NCBI GenBank assembly: GCA_902622625.1
Contig: CACNQS010000002.1
Span: 34,723-98,722 of the forward strand
Reading direction: 5' to 3'
Length of the DNA stretch: 64,000 bases
Origin: an uncultured Prochlorococcus sp.
GTDB taxonomy: Bacteria > Cyanobacteriota > Cyanobacteriia > PCC-6307 > Cyanobiaceae
Position numbers and translations under genes: made by a program. Of this stretch, positions 41,250 through 49,530 are shown one piece after another. Numbering within the stretch: position 1 is the stretch's first letter; each line of letters begins with the position of its first letter. The notes under the pieces were generated by a model. The model was not told the DNA's origin. It was given only the letters and a program-made list of their open reading frames with translations, and ran no database searches.

Positions 41250-41620
41250 ACAAATAAAGAAAAAAGTAAATCAGCATATTTACGGATTTACTGAAAATAT
41301 AAAAAGGAGTAATTTATAAATGTTGAGTTCGGAGGCAATCTAAATGATTGATAGACCGCCTGAAATTTAGCAAATTCCAAAATATAGGAAGCGTATTCCT
41401 GAGAATGGGATTATTCGAAAATTAAAGTTCAATCAATTAGTCTGATAAGACTTCGCTTTATAATTACTAGCGACAAAAGGGACTGAAATTATCGAGAGAA
41501 ATCCCCGAATTCACGTATTCTAGGTTTATGAGTAAATAGACTTTAAAATATGTAATTTTATATCCTGTAAGAAGGAAATCAAATATTAAAAAGGACTGTA
41601 AAATCAGTCCTTTTTTTTGT
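41250..41620 (+). ncRNA. Candidate structured non-coding RNA
   Basis: A 511-base gap without a gene holds a string of stable stems on the plus strand. H1: 41265-41272 with 41285-41292 (8 pairs). H2: 41328-41330 and 41333-41340 with 41346-41349 and 41358-41364. H3: AGGAA-GCGTA-TTCCT at 41386-41400. H4 is multibranched: 41407-41412 pairs with 41500-41505, 41415-41423 with 41487-41495 (one mismatch), 41426-41430 with 41480-41484, enclosing hairpins at 41439-41452 and 41454-41472. It ends in the terminator at 41588. It does not show the landmarks of tmRNA, RNase P RNA or SRP RNA. 5' end unknown; transcription is inferred. Confidence 0.65.
41588..41618 (+). terminator. Intrinsic terminator of the candidate RNA
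   Basis: A hairpin AAAAAGGACTG-TAAAAT-CAGTCCTTTTT (11 pairs) with eight T after the core stem. No plus-strand coding gene ends within 400 bases before it, so it must end a non-coding transcript or a leader of the gene at 41694. Confidence 0.88.
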
Positions 41621-41693
41621 TTAACAAATTTATTATAAACTAGACTTCTTTTTGGATAATATGGATTAATAAAGTGATTAAAAATATTTCAAA

Positions 41694-42644
41694 ATGAAAG
41701 ATCAAGTTTTGTTTCCGAAAATTGAAGTACGTGAAAAGGGTTTTTTACAAGTAAGTGATATTCATACTATTTATTGGGAAAGATCTGGCAATCCAAATGG
41801 CAAAAAAATTCTTGTTATTCATGGCGGTCCAGGAGGAGGCAGTCAACCAAGATATAGAAGATACTTTGACCCAGATAAATTCGATATTATTCAATTTGAC
41901 CAAAGAGGTTGCGGCTCTTCTACTCCTTTCTCCGAATTAAAAGAAAATACGACTAATCATTTAGTTGATGATATTGAGAAATTAAGGATTCTTCTAAAAA
42001 TAGAAAGTTGGCATTTGTTTGGCGGATCTTGGGGCTCAACACTTGCACTTGTATATGCTATTAAAAATCCCTCAAGAGTTATGAGCTTAACTTTGCGAGG
42101 GATATTTTTATGCAGAAAGTTTGAATTGTTATGGTTCTATCAATATGGTGCAAGTGAGATATTCCCCGATGAATTTGAAGAATATATTTCTGTAATACCA
42201 AAAGAAGAAAGAAATGATTTAATAAGTTCTTTTTATAATTATCTAACATCTTCAGATGCGAATCTTAGATCAAAAGCAGCGGCAGCTTGGACAAAATGGG
42301 AACTCTCAACTAGTCATTTAATAAATAAAAAATTTGATTTTGATAAGTCCGAAGTTAATTCTTTTTCAGATGCCTTTGCAAGGATCGAATGTCATTATTT
42401 TATTAATAATATTTTCTTAGAAGATGATTTTATTTTGAAAAATATAGAAACAATAGAATCGATTCCAACAAAAATAATTCAGGGGAGGTATGACGTTGTA
42501 TGTCCTGTTAGGAGTGCTTGGGATCTAAATAAGAAATTAAAGAATTCTGAATTAATTATTGTTGATGATGCTGGTCATTCAATGAGTGAAAAAGGTATTA
42601 GTATCGAATTAATAAAAGCTGTAAAAGGAATTCAAAATCTCTAA
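41694..42644 (+). CDS. pip: Proline iminopeptidase
   Basis: A 316-residue alpha/beta hydrolase that removes N-terminal proline from peptides. Oxyanion motif HGGPGGGSQPRYRRYFDP is at 43-60, FDQRGCGSS follows, the nucleophile is S112 in GGSWGSTLAL and the catalytic His is in DDAGHSMSE near the C-terminus. Cytosolic. It lies 76 bases after the terminator hairpin. Confidence 0.95.
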   Translation: MKDQVLFPKIEVREKGFLQVSDIHTIYWERSGNPNGKKILVIHGGPGGGSQPRYRRYFDPDKFDIIQFDQRGCGSSTPFSELKENTTNHLVDDIEKLRILLKIESWHLFGGSWGSTLALVYAIKNPSRVMSLTLRGIFLCRKFELLWFYQYGASEIFPDEFEEYISVIPKEERNDLISSFYNYLTSSDANLRSKAAAAWTKWELSTSHLINKKFDFDKSEVNSFSDAFARIECHYFINNIFLEDDFILKNIETIESIPTKIIQGRYDVVCPVRSAWDLNKKLKNSELIIVDDAGHSMSEKGISIELIKAVKGIQNL

Positions 42645-42667
42645 AAGATAAAATATTCTTTTAAAAA

Positions 42668-42841
42668 TTAAAGGCCATTATCTTCAATATTTTGTGCAAT
42701 ACTCCTAAGAAGTTCGACGATATCAGAATCTTCGCATTTAGTATCTTCTTTGAGCAAAATGCACTCGTCTCTAATACTTACATTAGTACTCCACCATATA
42801 CCTGAACTATTGGTATCATCCCATTCAAATCTTTCAGACAT
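42668..42841 (-). CDS. Small acidic hypothetical protein
   Basis: A 57-residue frame with ATG start, convergent with pip. Acidic, with MSERFEWDDTNSSGIWWSTN at the start, two Cys (DECILL and TKCEDS), and a helix-prone end. Function unknown. Confidence 0.6.
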   Translation of the reverse strand: MSERFEWDDTNSSGIWWSTNVSIRDECILLKEDTKCEDSDIVELLRSIAQNIEDNGL

Positions 42842-42968
42842 AATTAATAAAATCTAATAAATACATTAAAGCTTGCATTAGTTCATCGTGGATTTATATA
42901 TTTAATTTCAAAATTTAAAAAACTTTCCTAGGCACTAAAAGGAATCTAGAAATTTCTGACAATAAAAT

Positions 42969-44465
42969 TTAGAAATCTAATTTCAGTTCGTATTGTTTTT
43001 CCTTTTCCTTATAAACAGTTTTTTTATTATTTATGTTTTTTCTAAGCCTTTTTCTAGAGCCATGCTTTAAATAAATTTCTTTTGAGATATCCCAATATCC
43101 ATCCTGTTTTGTGATTTCCTGGATTTTCTTCTTTGCAGTTTTAGTGCTATTTGGGATGTCAATTATTGGTCTAGTGTAATTAATTTGTTCATATTCTTCT
43201 TGATTAAATCTAGATAATAGCCATGGTTCATGAATGAAATTAAGTGATATATGCTTTAATTCTGGTATCCATTTTTTTATAAATTTTCCTTGAGGATCAT
43301 GATCTTTTCCCTGCTTAATAGGATTATAAATTCTATTGGTATTTATAGAAGTAGTTCCAGATTGCATTTGGCATTGGTTCCAATGTATTCCAGGCTCATA
43401 ATCTACAAATTTATTTGCTAATTCAGAACCTGAATCTTGCCATGGTAACCATAAATTATAGCTAGCAAAAGACATTAACATCGCTCTCATCCTGAAGTTA
43501 ATCCATCCATTGAAATTTAATGAGCGCATACATGCATCTATAAAAGGAAAGCCTGTATTACCTGAACTCCATGAATAAAGTAATTCATTATTTTTTTCTC
43601 TAATGTTTTTAAAAAAAGGATGGAATTCCCTAAACTCTAGTTCTGGTTCACTTTCAAGTTTCTGAATAAAATGACAATGCCAAGTTAATCTACTTTTTAA
43701 CATCCTAGAATTATTGTTTTTTGATATATTTGCTTTATTAAAAATTTCTTTTAATGAAATGCATCCCCAACAAATATATGGGGATAGTCTTGAACAACTA
43801 TCAAATGACTTTTCTGGGCTAGAAATATCTTTTGAATAAGAATCTAATTTTTTACTAAAGAAGTATTGCATTCTCTCTAAACCTCTCTTTCTTCCACCTT
43901 GCATTCTTCCTGGACAAGTTTCTTTTTTAAAGGGGAAAATTCCGTCTGAGGGTATTTCTCCAACATCAAAGTTAATAGAATTAATTCTTAATGGAGCTTT
44001 AAGTAAGTTTTTTTCAGAATTTTCTTGCCACTTTTTAGACCAATTATTCCTATCTAAATTTCCTCTAAAAACTGAAAATTGTAGAAATTCCTTCCAAATA
44101 ATATTTTTGCTTAAAGCCCATTCTCTTACTTTTTGATCTCTTTTATAAGTAAGCCAATCTCCGGTTTCTTGATGGCTATATATACCTTTGATTTTAAATT
44201 TTGAACTAATTTCATCAAAAATATTGATAACATTGCCAGTCCTAATAATTAATGGTTGTCCAATCTCAGCAAGTGCATTTCTTAAGTCTATTAAACTTTC
44301 TTTGCAAAATTGCCATTGTCTATCTGAATGAGTATTTTGGCTCCAAATATCTAACTCAATAATATAAATAGGTAAAATATCATTATCTTTAATAGCCTCA
44401 CAGAGAGCTTCGTTATCAAAAATTCTTAAATCTTTCTTAAACCATAAAATATTTATTTCTTTCAT
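42969..44465 (-). CDS. phrB: Cryptochrome/DNA photolyase family protein
   Basis: A 498-residue flavoprotein. The N-terminal antenna domain starts at INILWFKKDLRIFDNEAL (about 4-21); the FAD-binding helical domain includes WHCHFIQKLE, GFPFIDACMRSLNFNGW, RMRAMLMSFASYNLW, then NQCQMQSGTTSINTNRIYNP. It probably repairs UV-made cyclobutane pyrimidine dimers using light, which fits a surface-ocean cell. A cryptochrome role cannot be excluded without comparison. Confidence 0.92.
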   Translation of the reverse strand: MKEINILWFKKDLRIFDNEALCEAIKDNDILPIYIIELDIWSQNTHSDRQWQFCKESLIDLRNALAEIGQPLIIRTGNVINIFDEISSKFKIKGIYSHQETGDWLTYKRDQKVREWALSKNIIWKEFLQFSVFRGNLDRNNWSKKWQENSEKNLLKAPLRINSINFDVGEIPSDGIFPFKKETCPGRMQGGRKRGLERMQYFFSKKLDSYSKDISSPEKSFDSCSRLSPYICWGCISLKEIFNKANISKNNNSRMLKSRLTWHCHFIQKLESEPELEFREFHPFFKNIREKNNELLYSWSSGNTGFPFIDACMRSLNFNGWINFRMRAMLMSFASYNLWLPWQDSGSELANKFVDYEPGIHWNQCQMQSGTTSINTNRIYNPIKQGKDHDPQGKFIKKWIPELKHISLNFIHEPWLLSRFNQEEYEQINYTRPIIDIPNSTKTAKKKIQEITKQDGYWDISKEIYLKHGSRKRLRKNINNKKTVYKEKEKQYELKLDF

Positions 44466-44551
44466 AATTTTTTCTTTTAATCCTAGAAAAATAAGATTAA
44501 GTTTGTAGGTAAAAAATATAAAAAATTTTAGAATAACTAAAAATCAAAAAA

Positions 44552-45175
44552 ATGAAAATAACAAAAAAACTTTGGAAGGATAATTATGAGATTGCTTTAC
44601 TAAGTTTAAATACAAAATTTGTTCAAGGTTTAAAGAATGGAAGTCTCCCTAAAAATATATTTCAAGAATATTTAGCTCAAGATTATTTCTTTTTAGAAAC
44701 TTTTGCTAGGGCTTATGGTCTTGCTGTTTCCAAATCAAAAGATAAGTACTCAATAAGGAAGTTAAGTGAACTCTTAATGGGCGTTTCAGAGGAGTTAATA
44801 CTTCATGAAACATATGCAAAAGAATGGGATATTGATTTGTCTAATAACTATATAAAAAAAGCCACTAAAAATTATACAGATTTTCTTGATGATGCTTCCA
44901 AAAGACTTAGCTCCGTTGAAATAATGTTTGCAATGACTCCATGTATGCGACTTTATTCTTGGATAGGAAAAAGTTTGTATAAGGAGGATTTTGACATTAA
45001 ATATAAAGAATGGATAATTACTTATTCTGATGAGAGCTTTGAAAAGCTAGCAGATTCACTTGAAAATCTTATTGAGACTAATAAAGAAACATATGATATT
45101 AATCATGCCAAATATTTATACAGGAGAGCTATGGAATTGGAGTTAGATTTTTTTAATGCATATTCAGATTTCTGA
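44552..45175 (+). CDS. tenA: TenA-family aminopyrimidine hydrolase
   Basis: A 207-residue helical enzyme. The catalytic Cys (C131) is in FAMTPCMRLYSWIGK, and conserved FLETFARAYGLAVSKS and a C-terminal Glu-rich helix are present. TenA frees the HMP pyrimidine from degraded thiamin for reuse. It is 49 bases upstream of thiD, which phosphorylates HMP, so the pair forms a salvage unit. Divergent from phrB. Confidence 0.93.
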   Translation: MKITKKLWKDNYEIALLSLNTKFVQGLKNGSLPKNIFQEYLAQDYFFLETFARAYGLAVSKSKDKYSIRKLSELLMGVSEELILHETYAKEWDIDLSNNYIKKATKNYTDFLDDASKRLSSVEIMFAMTPCMRLYSWIGKSLYKEDFDIKYKEWIITYSDESFEKLADSLENLIETNKETYDINHAKYLYRRAMELELDFFNAYSDF

Positions 45176-45224
45176 TTTAAATTAAAATTTATTTATAGTA
45201 CTTTCAAAAAACAGTTAATAAATT

Positions 45225-46004
45225 ATGTATTCAAAAATTGCACTTTCAATAGGAGGTAGTGACTCTGGAGGTGGAGCAGGCATACAGGCTGACTTGAGAA
45301 CTTTCATGGCTCTTAAAGTACATGGATGTTCTGTTATTACATGTATTACGGCACAAAATAGTATAGAGGTTACATGCGTTCAACCAGTAGAGAAGAATAC
45401 TTTATTAAATCAGTTAGATACTTTATTTGCTGATTTTGGTATTGATGCTTTGAAAACTGGAATGTTATTAAATGAAAGGATAATTAATGATACTGCTTCA
45501 AAATTAAATACATACAAAATAACCAAAATTATTGACCCAGTAATGGTTACAAGAACTGGTTCTAAATTACTGGAAGATTCTGCTATTAATGCTTATAAAA
45601 AACTCTTATTACCAATTTCTGATTTGGTAACTCCAAATATTTATGAAGCAAATCTACTTTCTGGTTTAGAAATAAGGAGTAAAGAAGATATCGAAAATTC
45701 AGCAAGAAAAATTATTGGTCTTGGAGCTAAAGCGGTACTTATAAAAGGTGGCGGTTTAAAAGATATGAAAGGGAAGGATTTTTTCCTTGACTTAAATGGT
45801 AGAAAAGAGTGGCTATTTAATAATTTTATAGATACAAAAAATACCCACGGAAGTGGCTGTACTTTGAGTGCTGCTATTTGTGGTTACAAGGCTTTAGGTT
45901 TTGATCTATTTGATTCCATACAAAAAGCGAAATTATTTGTTGAGAAATCTTTAGACAATTCTTATAAAATAGGCTCTGGCCCTGGTCCCTTAGGCCATCA
46001 TTAA
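45225..46004 (+). CDS. thiD: Hydroxymethylpyrimidine (phosphate) kinase
   Basis: A 259-residue ribokinase-fold kinase. Substrate motif GGSDSGGGAGIQADL at 9-23, and the catalytic/anion-hole motif NTHGSGCTLSAAICG near 208. It phosphorylates HMP-P to HMP-PP for thiamin synthesis. No TPP riboswitch was seen before tenA-thiD. Confidence 0.97.
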   Translation: MYSKIALSIGGSDSGGGAGIQADLRTFMALKVHGCSVITCITAQNSIEVTCVQPVEKNTLLNQLDTLFADFGIDALKTGMLLNERIINDTASKLNTYKITKIIDPVMVTRTGSKLLEDSAINAYKKLLLPISDLVTPNIYEANLLSGLEIRSKEDIENSARKIIGLGAKAVLIKGGGLKDMKGKDFFLDLNGRKEWLFNNFIDTKNTHGSGCTLSAAICGYKALGFDLFDSIQKAKLFVEKSLDNSYKIGSGPGPLGHH

Positions 46005-46022
46005 TTATTTATAGAAGTGGAG

Positions 46023-46208
46023 TTAGAACCACCATTTTCTGTAGGGTTTTTTTAAAAATAAGATTTCTTCAGTCTCCCATCCGCCCTCCAACCACTCAAG
46101 ATGCTCAAGTAATAAAGACTCACTTTCCCTTTTGCTTAATTGCCCAATTCTATTAGCAATACCATCGAACCTTACTTTCATCAATTCCTCAATCTTGATG
46201 TTATTCAT
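46023..46208 (-). CDS. Small hypothetical protein
   Basis: A 61-residue frame with ATG start, convergent with thiD. Polar helix (KRESESLLLEHLEWLEGG) with a basic aromatic end (KKPYRKWWF). Function unknown. Confidence 0.55.
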   Translation of the reverse strand: MNNIKIEELMKVRFDGIANRIGQLSKRESESLLLEHLEWLEGGWETEEILFLKKPYRKWWF

Positions 46209-46390
46209 AGGTTAAATAATAAATTTTTTCTACTCTTACTTGTATACATTTTCTTGTCAACGATTTAATTTTATTTGTTTACTAGCAGTTCTTAAATATG
46301 TATTAAATACAACTTTTTAAAATAGATAGTAATTAAGACTTATTCACATAGATTTAATTAAAGACTAATTTATATAAAAATACTTCAACT

Positions 46391-46534
46391 ATGAATAAAG
46401 AAGAAACATCAAATCAAAAAACTATTTTAAATGTAGGCTATTGTGAAACGACCTCTGAATGGCTCAATAGAATCATTACTGAACTGGCAGATGAAAATAA
46501 TAATTTTATAGATTTGTCAGTTATTTGTGCTTAA
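46391..46534 (+). CDS. Small hypothetical protein
   Basis: A 47-residue frame with ATG start. Polar, with two Cys (VGYCETT and VICA at the end) and a helix SEWLNRIITELADE. It fills an otherwise empty gap. Function unknown. Confidence 0.5.
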   Translation: MNKEETSNQKTILNVGYCETTSEWLNRIITELADENNNFIDLSVICA

Positions 46535-46614
46535 TTTTTTAGAAAATATAGTTTATTTTGATTTTTTTAGTTTGCTTTTAATTAATAAGAGAAATTTGAA
46601 AGATATTTTGTGAT

Positions 46615-47082
46615 GTGAATCCTAATAAAAAAAACATAGAAATAATTAAACAATTCAATTTATCTCCTCATCCTGAGGGTGGATGGTTTAGAGAGATAGT
46701 AAGGAGTGAGAATTCTCTAATAAGGGAAGATGGCCAAAGTAGAAACTTTATTACGGGAATTTATTATCTTTTGGAGAGAGATGCAAAAAGTGCTTGGCAC
46801 AGAGTAAAAAATGCAGATGAAATTTGGATTTATTTAAGGGGTGATCCTCTGAATTTATGGTGCCTAGATAATGATAATAAGTTAATAAGAAATTTAATTT
46901 TAGATTCCAATAATCCAGTAGAAATGATCCCATCTGGACATTGGCAAGCTGCAAAAAGTACAGGCGAATTTACTTTAGTGAGTTGTTGTGTTGGCCCCGG
47001 CTTTGATTTTAAGGATTTTGAATTACTCAGAAATACAAATCATACTTCTAGATTGGATAAAGCAATTAATGATCTTATTTGA
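46615..47082 (+). CDS. Cupin-fold protein (DUF985)
   Basis: A 155-residue protein with GTG start. LSPHPEGGWFREIVRS (about 15-30), FITGIYYLL, AWHRVKNADEIWIYLRGDPL and FTLVSCCVGPGFDFKDFELL define the DUF985 cupin. The His and Glu residues in the second motif could bind a metal. The reaction is unknown. Confidence 0.88.
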   Translation: MNPNKKNIEIIKQFNLSPHPEGGWFREIVRSENSLIREDGQSRNFITGIYYLLERDAKSAWHRVKNADEIWIYLRGDPLNLWCLDNDNKLIRNLILDSNNPVEMIPSGHWQAAKSTGEFTLVSCCVGPGFDFKDFELLRNTNHTSRLDKAINDLI

Positions 47083-47152
47083 GACATTTTTTTGTTTATA
47101 TTTTTGAAATTATCCTCTAGATTTATAAGGCTACTCAATCAATCTATATTTA

Positions 47153-47530
47153 ATGAATCAAAATTCTGTCAAAACAATTGGTATCAATGATGAACCAAGA
47201 AAAGATTCATACTTAGTATATGTAAATGAGGCTGATGGATTAAAAGGCATCTTTAATAGAGATTTTGATGAATGGTCAAATTTTGATAGTTGGGAAAGTA
47301 TTTCAGTTCAGCAATGGATTTTTTCTAGAGCTTTAGAGGTTTTCAGAGGTAAGAAAATTGATATTAAATGCGACTGTTGTGAATATAATGATTTAATCCC
47401 AAATGATTTTGAGAGTATTAAAAAAGAAAAATGTTTTGGTAAAAAAAGTGCTTACATGATTGAAAAAGTTGTAGATGAAATTGTATTAGCTAAGGCAAGA
47501 AGAGAAAGTGATGGAACATATTCTGCGTAA
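47153..47530 (+). CDS. Conserved hypothetical protein
   Basis: A 125-residue soluble protein. It has three Cys close together in DIKCDCCEYNDL and another in KEKCFGKK, which could bind a metal. The centre WESISVQQWIFSRALEVFRG is helical. Function unknown. Confidence 0.6.
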   Translation: MNQNSVKTIGINDEPRKDSYLVYVNEADGLKGIFNRDFDEWSNFDSWESISVQQWIFSRALEVFRGKKIDIKCDCCEYNDLIPNDFESIKKEKCFGKKSAYMIEKVVDEIVLAKARRESDGTYSA

Positions 47531-47566
47531 GATTCATAAATATATATGGAATGAAAAATCTTTTAC

Positions 47567-47749
47567 TTACCAGTGAAAATTATCAGAAGAACCAATCGTT
47601 AAATTTCTAGTTGACATCTTATGGAACTTAAAGTGTACTGAATCACTGAACTCCTTTTCATCTGAATAATTAACAAGATCCACTGGGTCGATGTTTTCAT
47701 CGAACCATGCATCATATTCAATATGGTTTGGTTCAGCAAAATAACTCAT
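47567..47749 (-). CDS. Small acidic hypothetical protein
   Basis: A 60-residue frame from ATG; a TTG two codons upstream is possible. Acidic, with MSYFAEPNHIEYDAWFDENI at the start. Convergent with the gene ending at 47530. Function unknown. Confidence 0.5.
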   Translation of the reverse strand: MSYFAEPNHIEYDAWFDENIDPVDLVNYSDEKEFSDSVHFKFHKMSTRNLTIGSSDNFHW

Positions 47750-47889
47750 ATCCAATTAATAGCTTTCAAAAAACATATAAACGGTACAAGCGATACCAAA
47801 TTAACATTCTTAATTTTTAGATAATCCATATTTTTAACTTTTTCATAAAGATTAGTTGCTAGAAAGATAGGAGAAATATCTATAAATTA

Positions 47890-48243
47890 ATGTCTCTAGA
47901 TACAACCATGGTTTCTATCCATCCCCACTTCAAAATCAAGGATGGGAAGATGGACCAGTGCATAGCTCTTTTAGAAGAAATTTTGGAACTGACAAAAGCT
48001 AATGAACCTGACTGCCTTTTTTTTAATATCACTACATGCGGTTCAGATAAGGCTTATGTAAGAGAGGCATATAAAGATGGTGCTGCCGCTTTATTTCATC
48101 TCAAAAATATGGGACATATGATTCCCAAGCTTTTTGAAGTGTCAGATATTACTGTGCAGGTCCAGGGCCCAGCTAAGGAGATTGAACCCTTGAAGGAAAT
48201 ACTCCCAGACGCTGATTTCTATGAAGCAATATCTGGATTCTGA
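47890..48243 (+). CDS. Antibiotic-biosynthesis-monooxygenase (ABM)-like protein
   Basis: A 117-residue ferredoxin-like (dimeric alpha/beta barrel) protein. IHPHFKIKDGKMDQCIALLE, EPDCLFFNITTCGSD, YVREAYKDGAAALFHL and IPKLFEVSDITVQ match the ABM fold layout. Such proteins act on quinones or small reactive molecules. It is the first of three small similar-sized genes and is ended by a clear terminator. Confidence 0.7.
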   Translation: MSLDTTMVSIHPHFKIKDGKMDQCIALLEEILELTKANEPDCLFFNITTCGSDKAYVREAYKDGAAALFHLKNMGHMIPKLFEVSDITVQVQGPAKEIEPLKEILPDADFYEAISGF

Positions 48244-48270
48244 TAAAGGGTGTTTTTATTGACATTCGAT

Positions 48271-48299
48271 CGCTTGGGGCTTTTAGCCCCCTTTTTTTA
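48271..48299 (+). terminator. Terminator after the ABM-like gene
   Basis: A GC-rich hairpin GGGGC-TTTTA-GCCCC followed by about eight T. It lies 28 bases after the stop at 48243. The next gene therefore needs its own promoter within about 75 bases. Confidence 0.85.
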
Positions 48300-48375
48300 T
48301 TTAGGAATTCAAAATAAATTAATCTTCCCTTTACTTATATCAAGTAGCTTTATTTTCAGGACAAAAATTATTTTT

Positions 48376-48723
48376 ATGGCATCAACTTTTTATATTGTTC
48401 ATCATGAATTTAAGGCAGGAAAAGCTGAAAAATGGTGGGAAACAGCTTATGCGGCAATGTCACCAGGTGGTGGATGGGATGATGCGGTAGCATCTAATAA
48501 AGAAAAAGGATTTTTTAACCATTCTGCAAATGCAGTAACTAAAACTGGCCCTGTATATTGTTTTTGGGAAGTAAAAGAGGGTATTTCAGCTGAAGATTTT
48601 CAGGAGTTTATAGATGGACCCTCTGGTCCAGGGTTCGGACAAGATGCTCTGATGAATATCTGTAAACCAATTGATACATCATTAATGAATGGACAAACAC
48701 CTTATCCACCAGTTTTTTCTTGA
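48376..48723 (+). CDS. Small alpha/beta-barrel-like hypothetical protein
   Basis: A 115-residue protein from the ATG at 48376. An upstream extension to 48250 would run through the terminator and is rejected. FYIVHHEFKAGKAEKWWETA, VYCFWEVKEGISAEDFQEFI and the end NGQTPYPPVFS suggest a ferredoxin-like fold related to ABM/DUF families. Function unknown. Confidence 0.7.
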   Translation: MASTFYIVHHEFKAGKAEKWWETAYAAMSPGGGWDDAVASNKEKGFFNHSANAVTKTGPVYCFWEVKEGISAEDFQEFIDGPSGPGFGQDALMNICKPIDTSLMNGQTPYPPVFS

Positions 48724-48767
48724 TTATTGACAGTCGATCTAAAATAAATAGCAATTAGTTTTTTTTT

Positions 48768-49052
48768 ATGACTATTGAAACTACTGTTTTCACCTTTAAA
48801 CTTTCAAATACATTTGAGGAATGGGTAAAAATGTTTGATAGCCCAGAGATAGATGCATTTCATAAAACGGTAGGACTTACTCCTCTATATCGTGGCAAAA
48901 GTTTAATTGATCCAAAAGAAGTTATTGTTATTCATCAAGCTGAGGAAGGTGTGGCTAAGCATGTTTTTTCAGATCCTGAAACCATTAAGAATATAGAATC
49001 TGGAGGACATATTTATAGCACAACGAAAATCACAAGTTGGGTTTCTGATTAG
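48768..49052 (+). CDS. DUF3764-like small protein
   Basis: A 94-residue protein. TVFTFKLSNTFEEWVKMFDS, GLTPLYRGKSLIDPKEVIVI, HQAEEGVAKHVFSDPE and the end ITSWVSD match the DUF3764 pattern. The predicted fold is again ferredoxin-like. It follows the preceding gene after 44 bases. Confidence 0.7.
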   Translation: MTIETTVFTFKLSNTFEEWVKMFDSPEIDAFHKTVGLTPLYRGKSLIDPKEVIVIHQAEEGVAKHVFSDPETIKNIESGGHIYSTTKITSWVSD

Positions 49053-49176
49053 TCTAAAAAGTAACTATGCAAACTTATACAAGTTTAATGCGTAACAGGA
49101 ATCCCATATAAGATCTTTAAAACTAAATTAGGATATAGCTGAGTTTAAAGATAAGAGTATTAACTAATTAGTTCGA

Positions 49177-49296
49177 CTAAATTATTAATAAAAATCTGAG
49201 TGCAAGTGGTAACCACAGGCATAGAAGAAGCATTAGTAAAAGAGTAATAGCGTGGATATTTGGAATGTAATGCTCTTTTAAAATTTGTGTTTTCAT
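49177..49296 (-). CDS. Tiny membrane peptide, second of a pair
   Basis: A 39-residue frame with ATG start: MKTQILKEHYIPNIHAITLL then a Leu-rich helix to the end. It starts 3 bases after the stop of the frame at 49300-49389 on the same strand. Function unknown. Confidence 0.5.
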   Translation of the reverse strand: MKTQILKEHYIPNIHAITLLLMLLLCLWLPLALRFLLII

Positions 49297-49299
49297 AAT

Positions 49300-49389
49300 T
49301 TATCTCGCCTTCTTAAGTTTGATTTCTCTTCTTATAAGCAACGCTATTACCACAACACACATGTTCATTAGAAATACGTCTAATGGCAT
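49300..49389 (-). CDS. Tiny membrane peptide, first of a pair
   Basis: A 29-residue frame with ATG start: MPLDVFLMNMCVVVIALLIR, then a basic tail EIKLKKAR. One membrane helix. The 3-base spacing to the next frame supports a two-gene unit. Function unknown. Confidence 0.45.
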   Translation of the reverse strand: MPLDVFLMNMCVVVIALLIRREIKLKKAR

Positions 49390-49530
49390 TTTTTAAAAAG
49401 TCTCTATTTAATTAATAGCAAGATTATTTATCTACGAATCAAGAAATGATTACAAATGTTTATTGGCTTAATAAAAGGAATTTAAAAATTAAATTTATGC
49501 TTAAATATCTCAGTTCTTTTGAATATATAA

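Noticed and set aside
41250..41620. tmRNA, RNase P RNA or SRP RNA as the identity of the structured RNA
   Set aside because: No tag-peptide codons, no GAGGAAAGTCC-type P4 sequence and no SRP apical loop were seen.
44466..44551. TPP riboswitch before tenA-thiD
   Set aside because: The gap is too short and lacks CTGAGA-type conserved sequence.
48250..48375. Extended start of the 115-residue gene
   Set aside because: It would translate through a clear intrinsic terminator.
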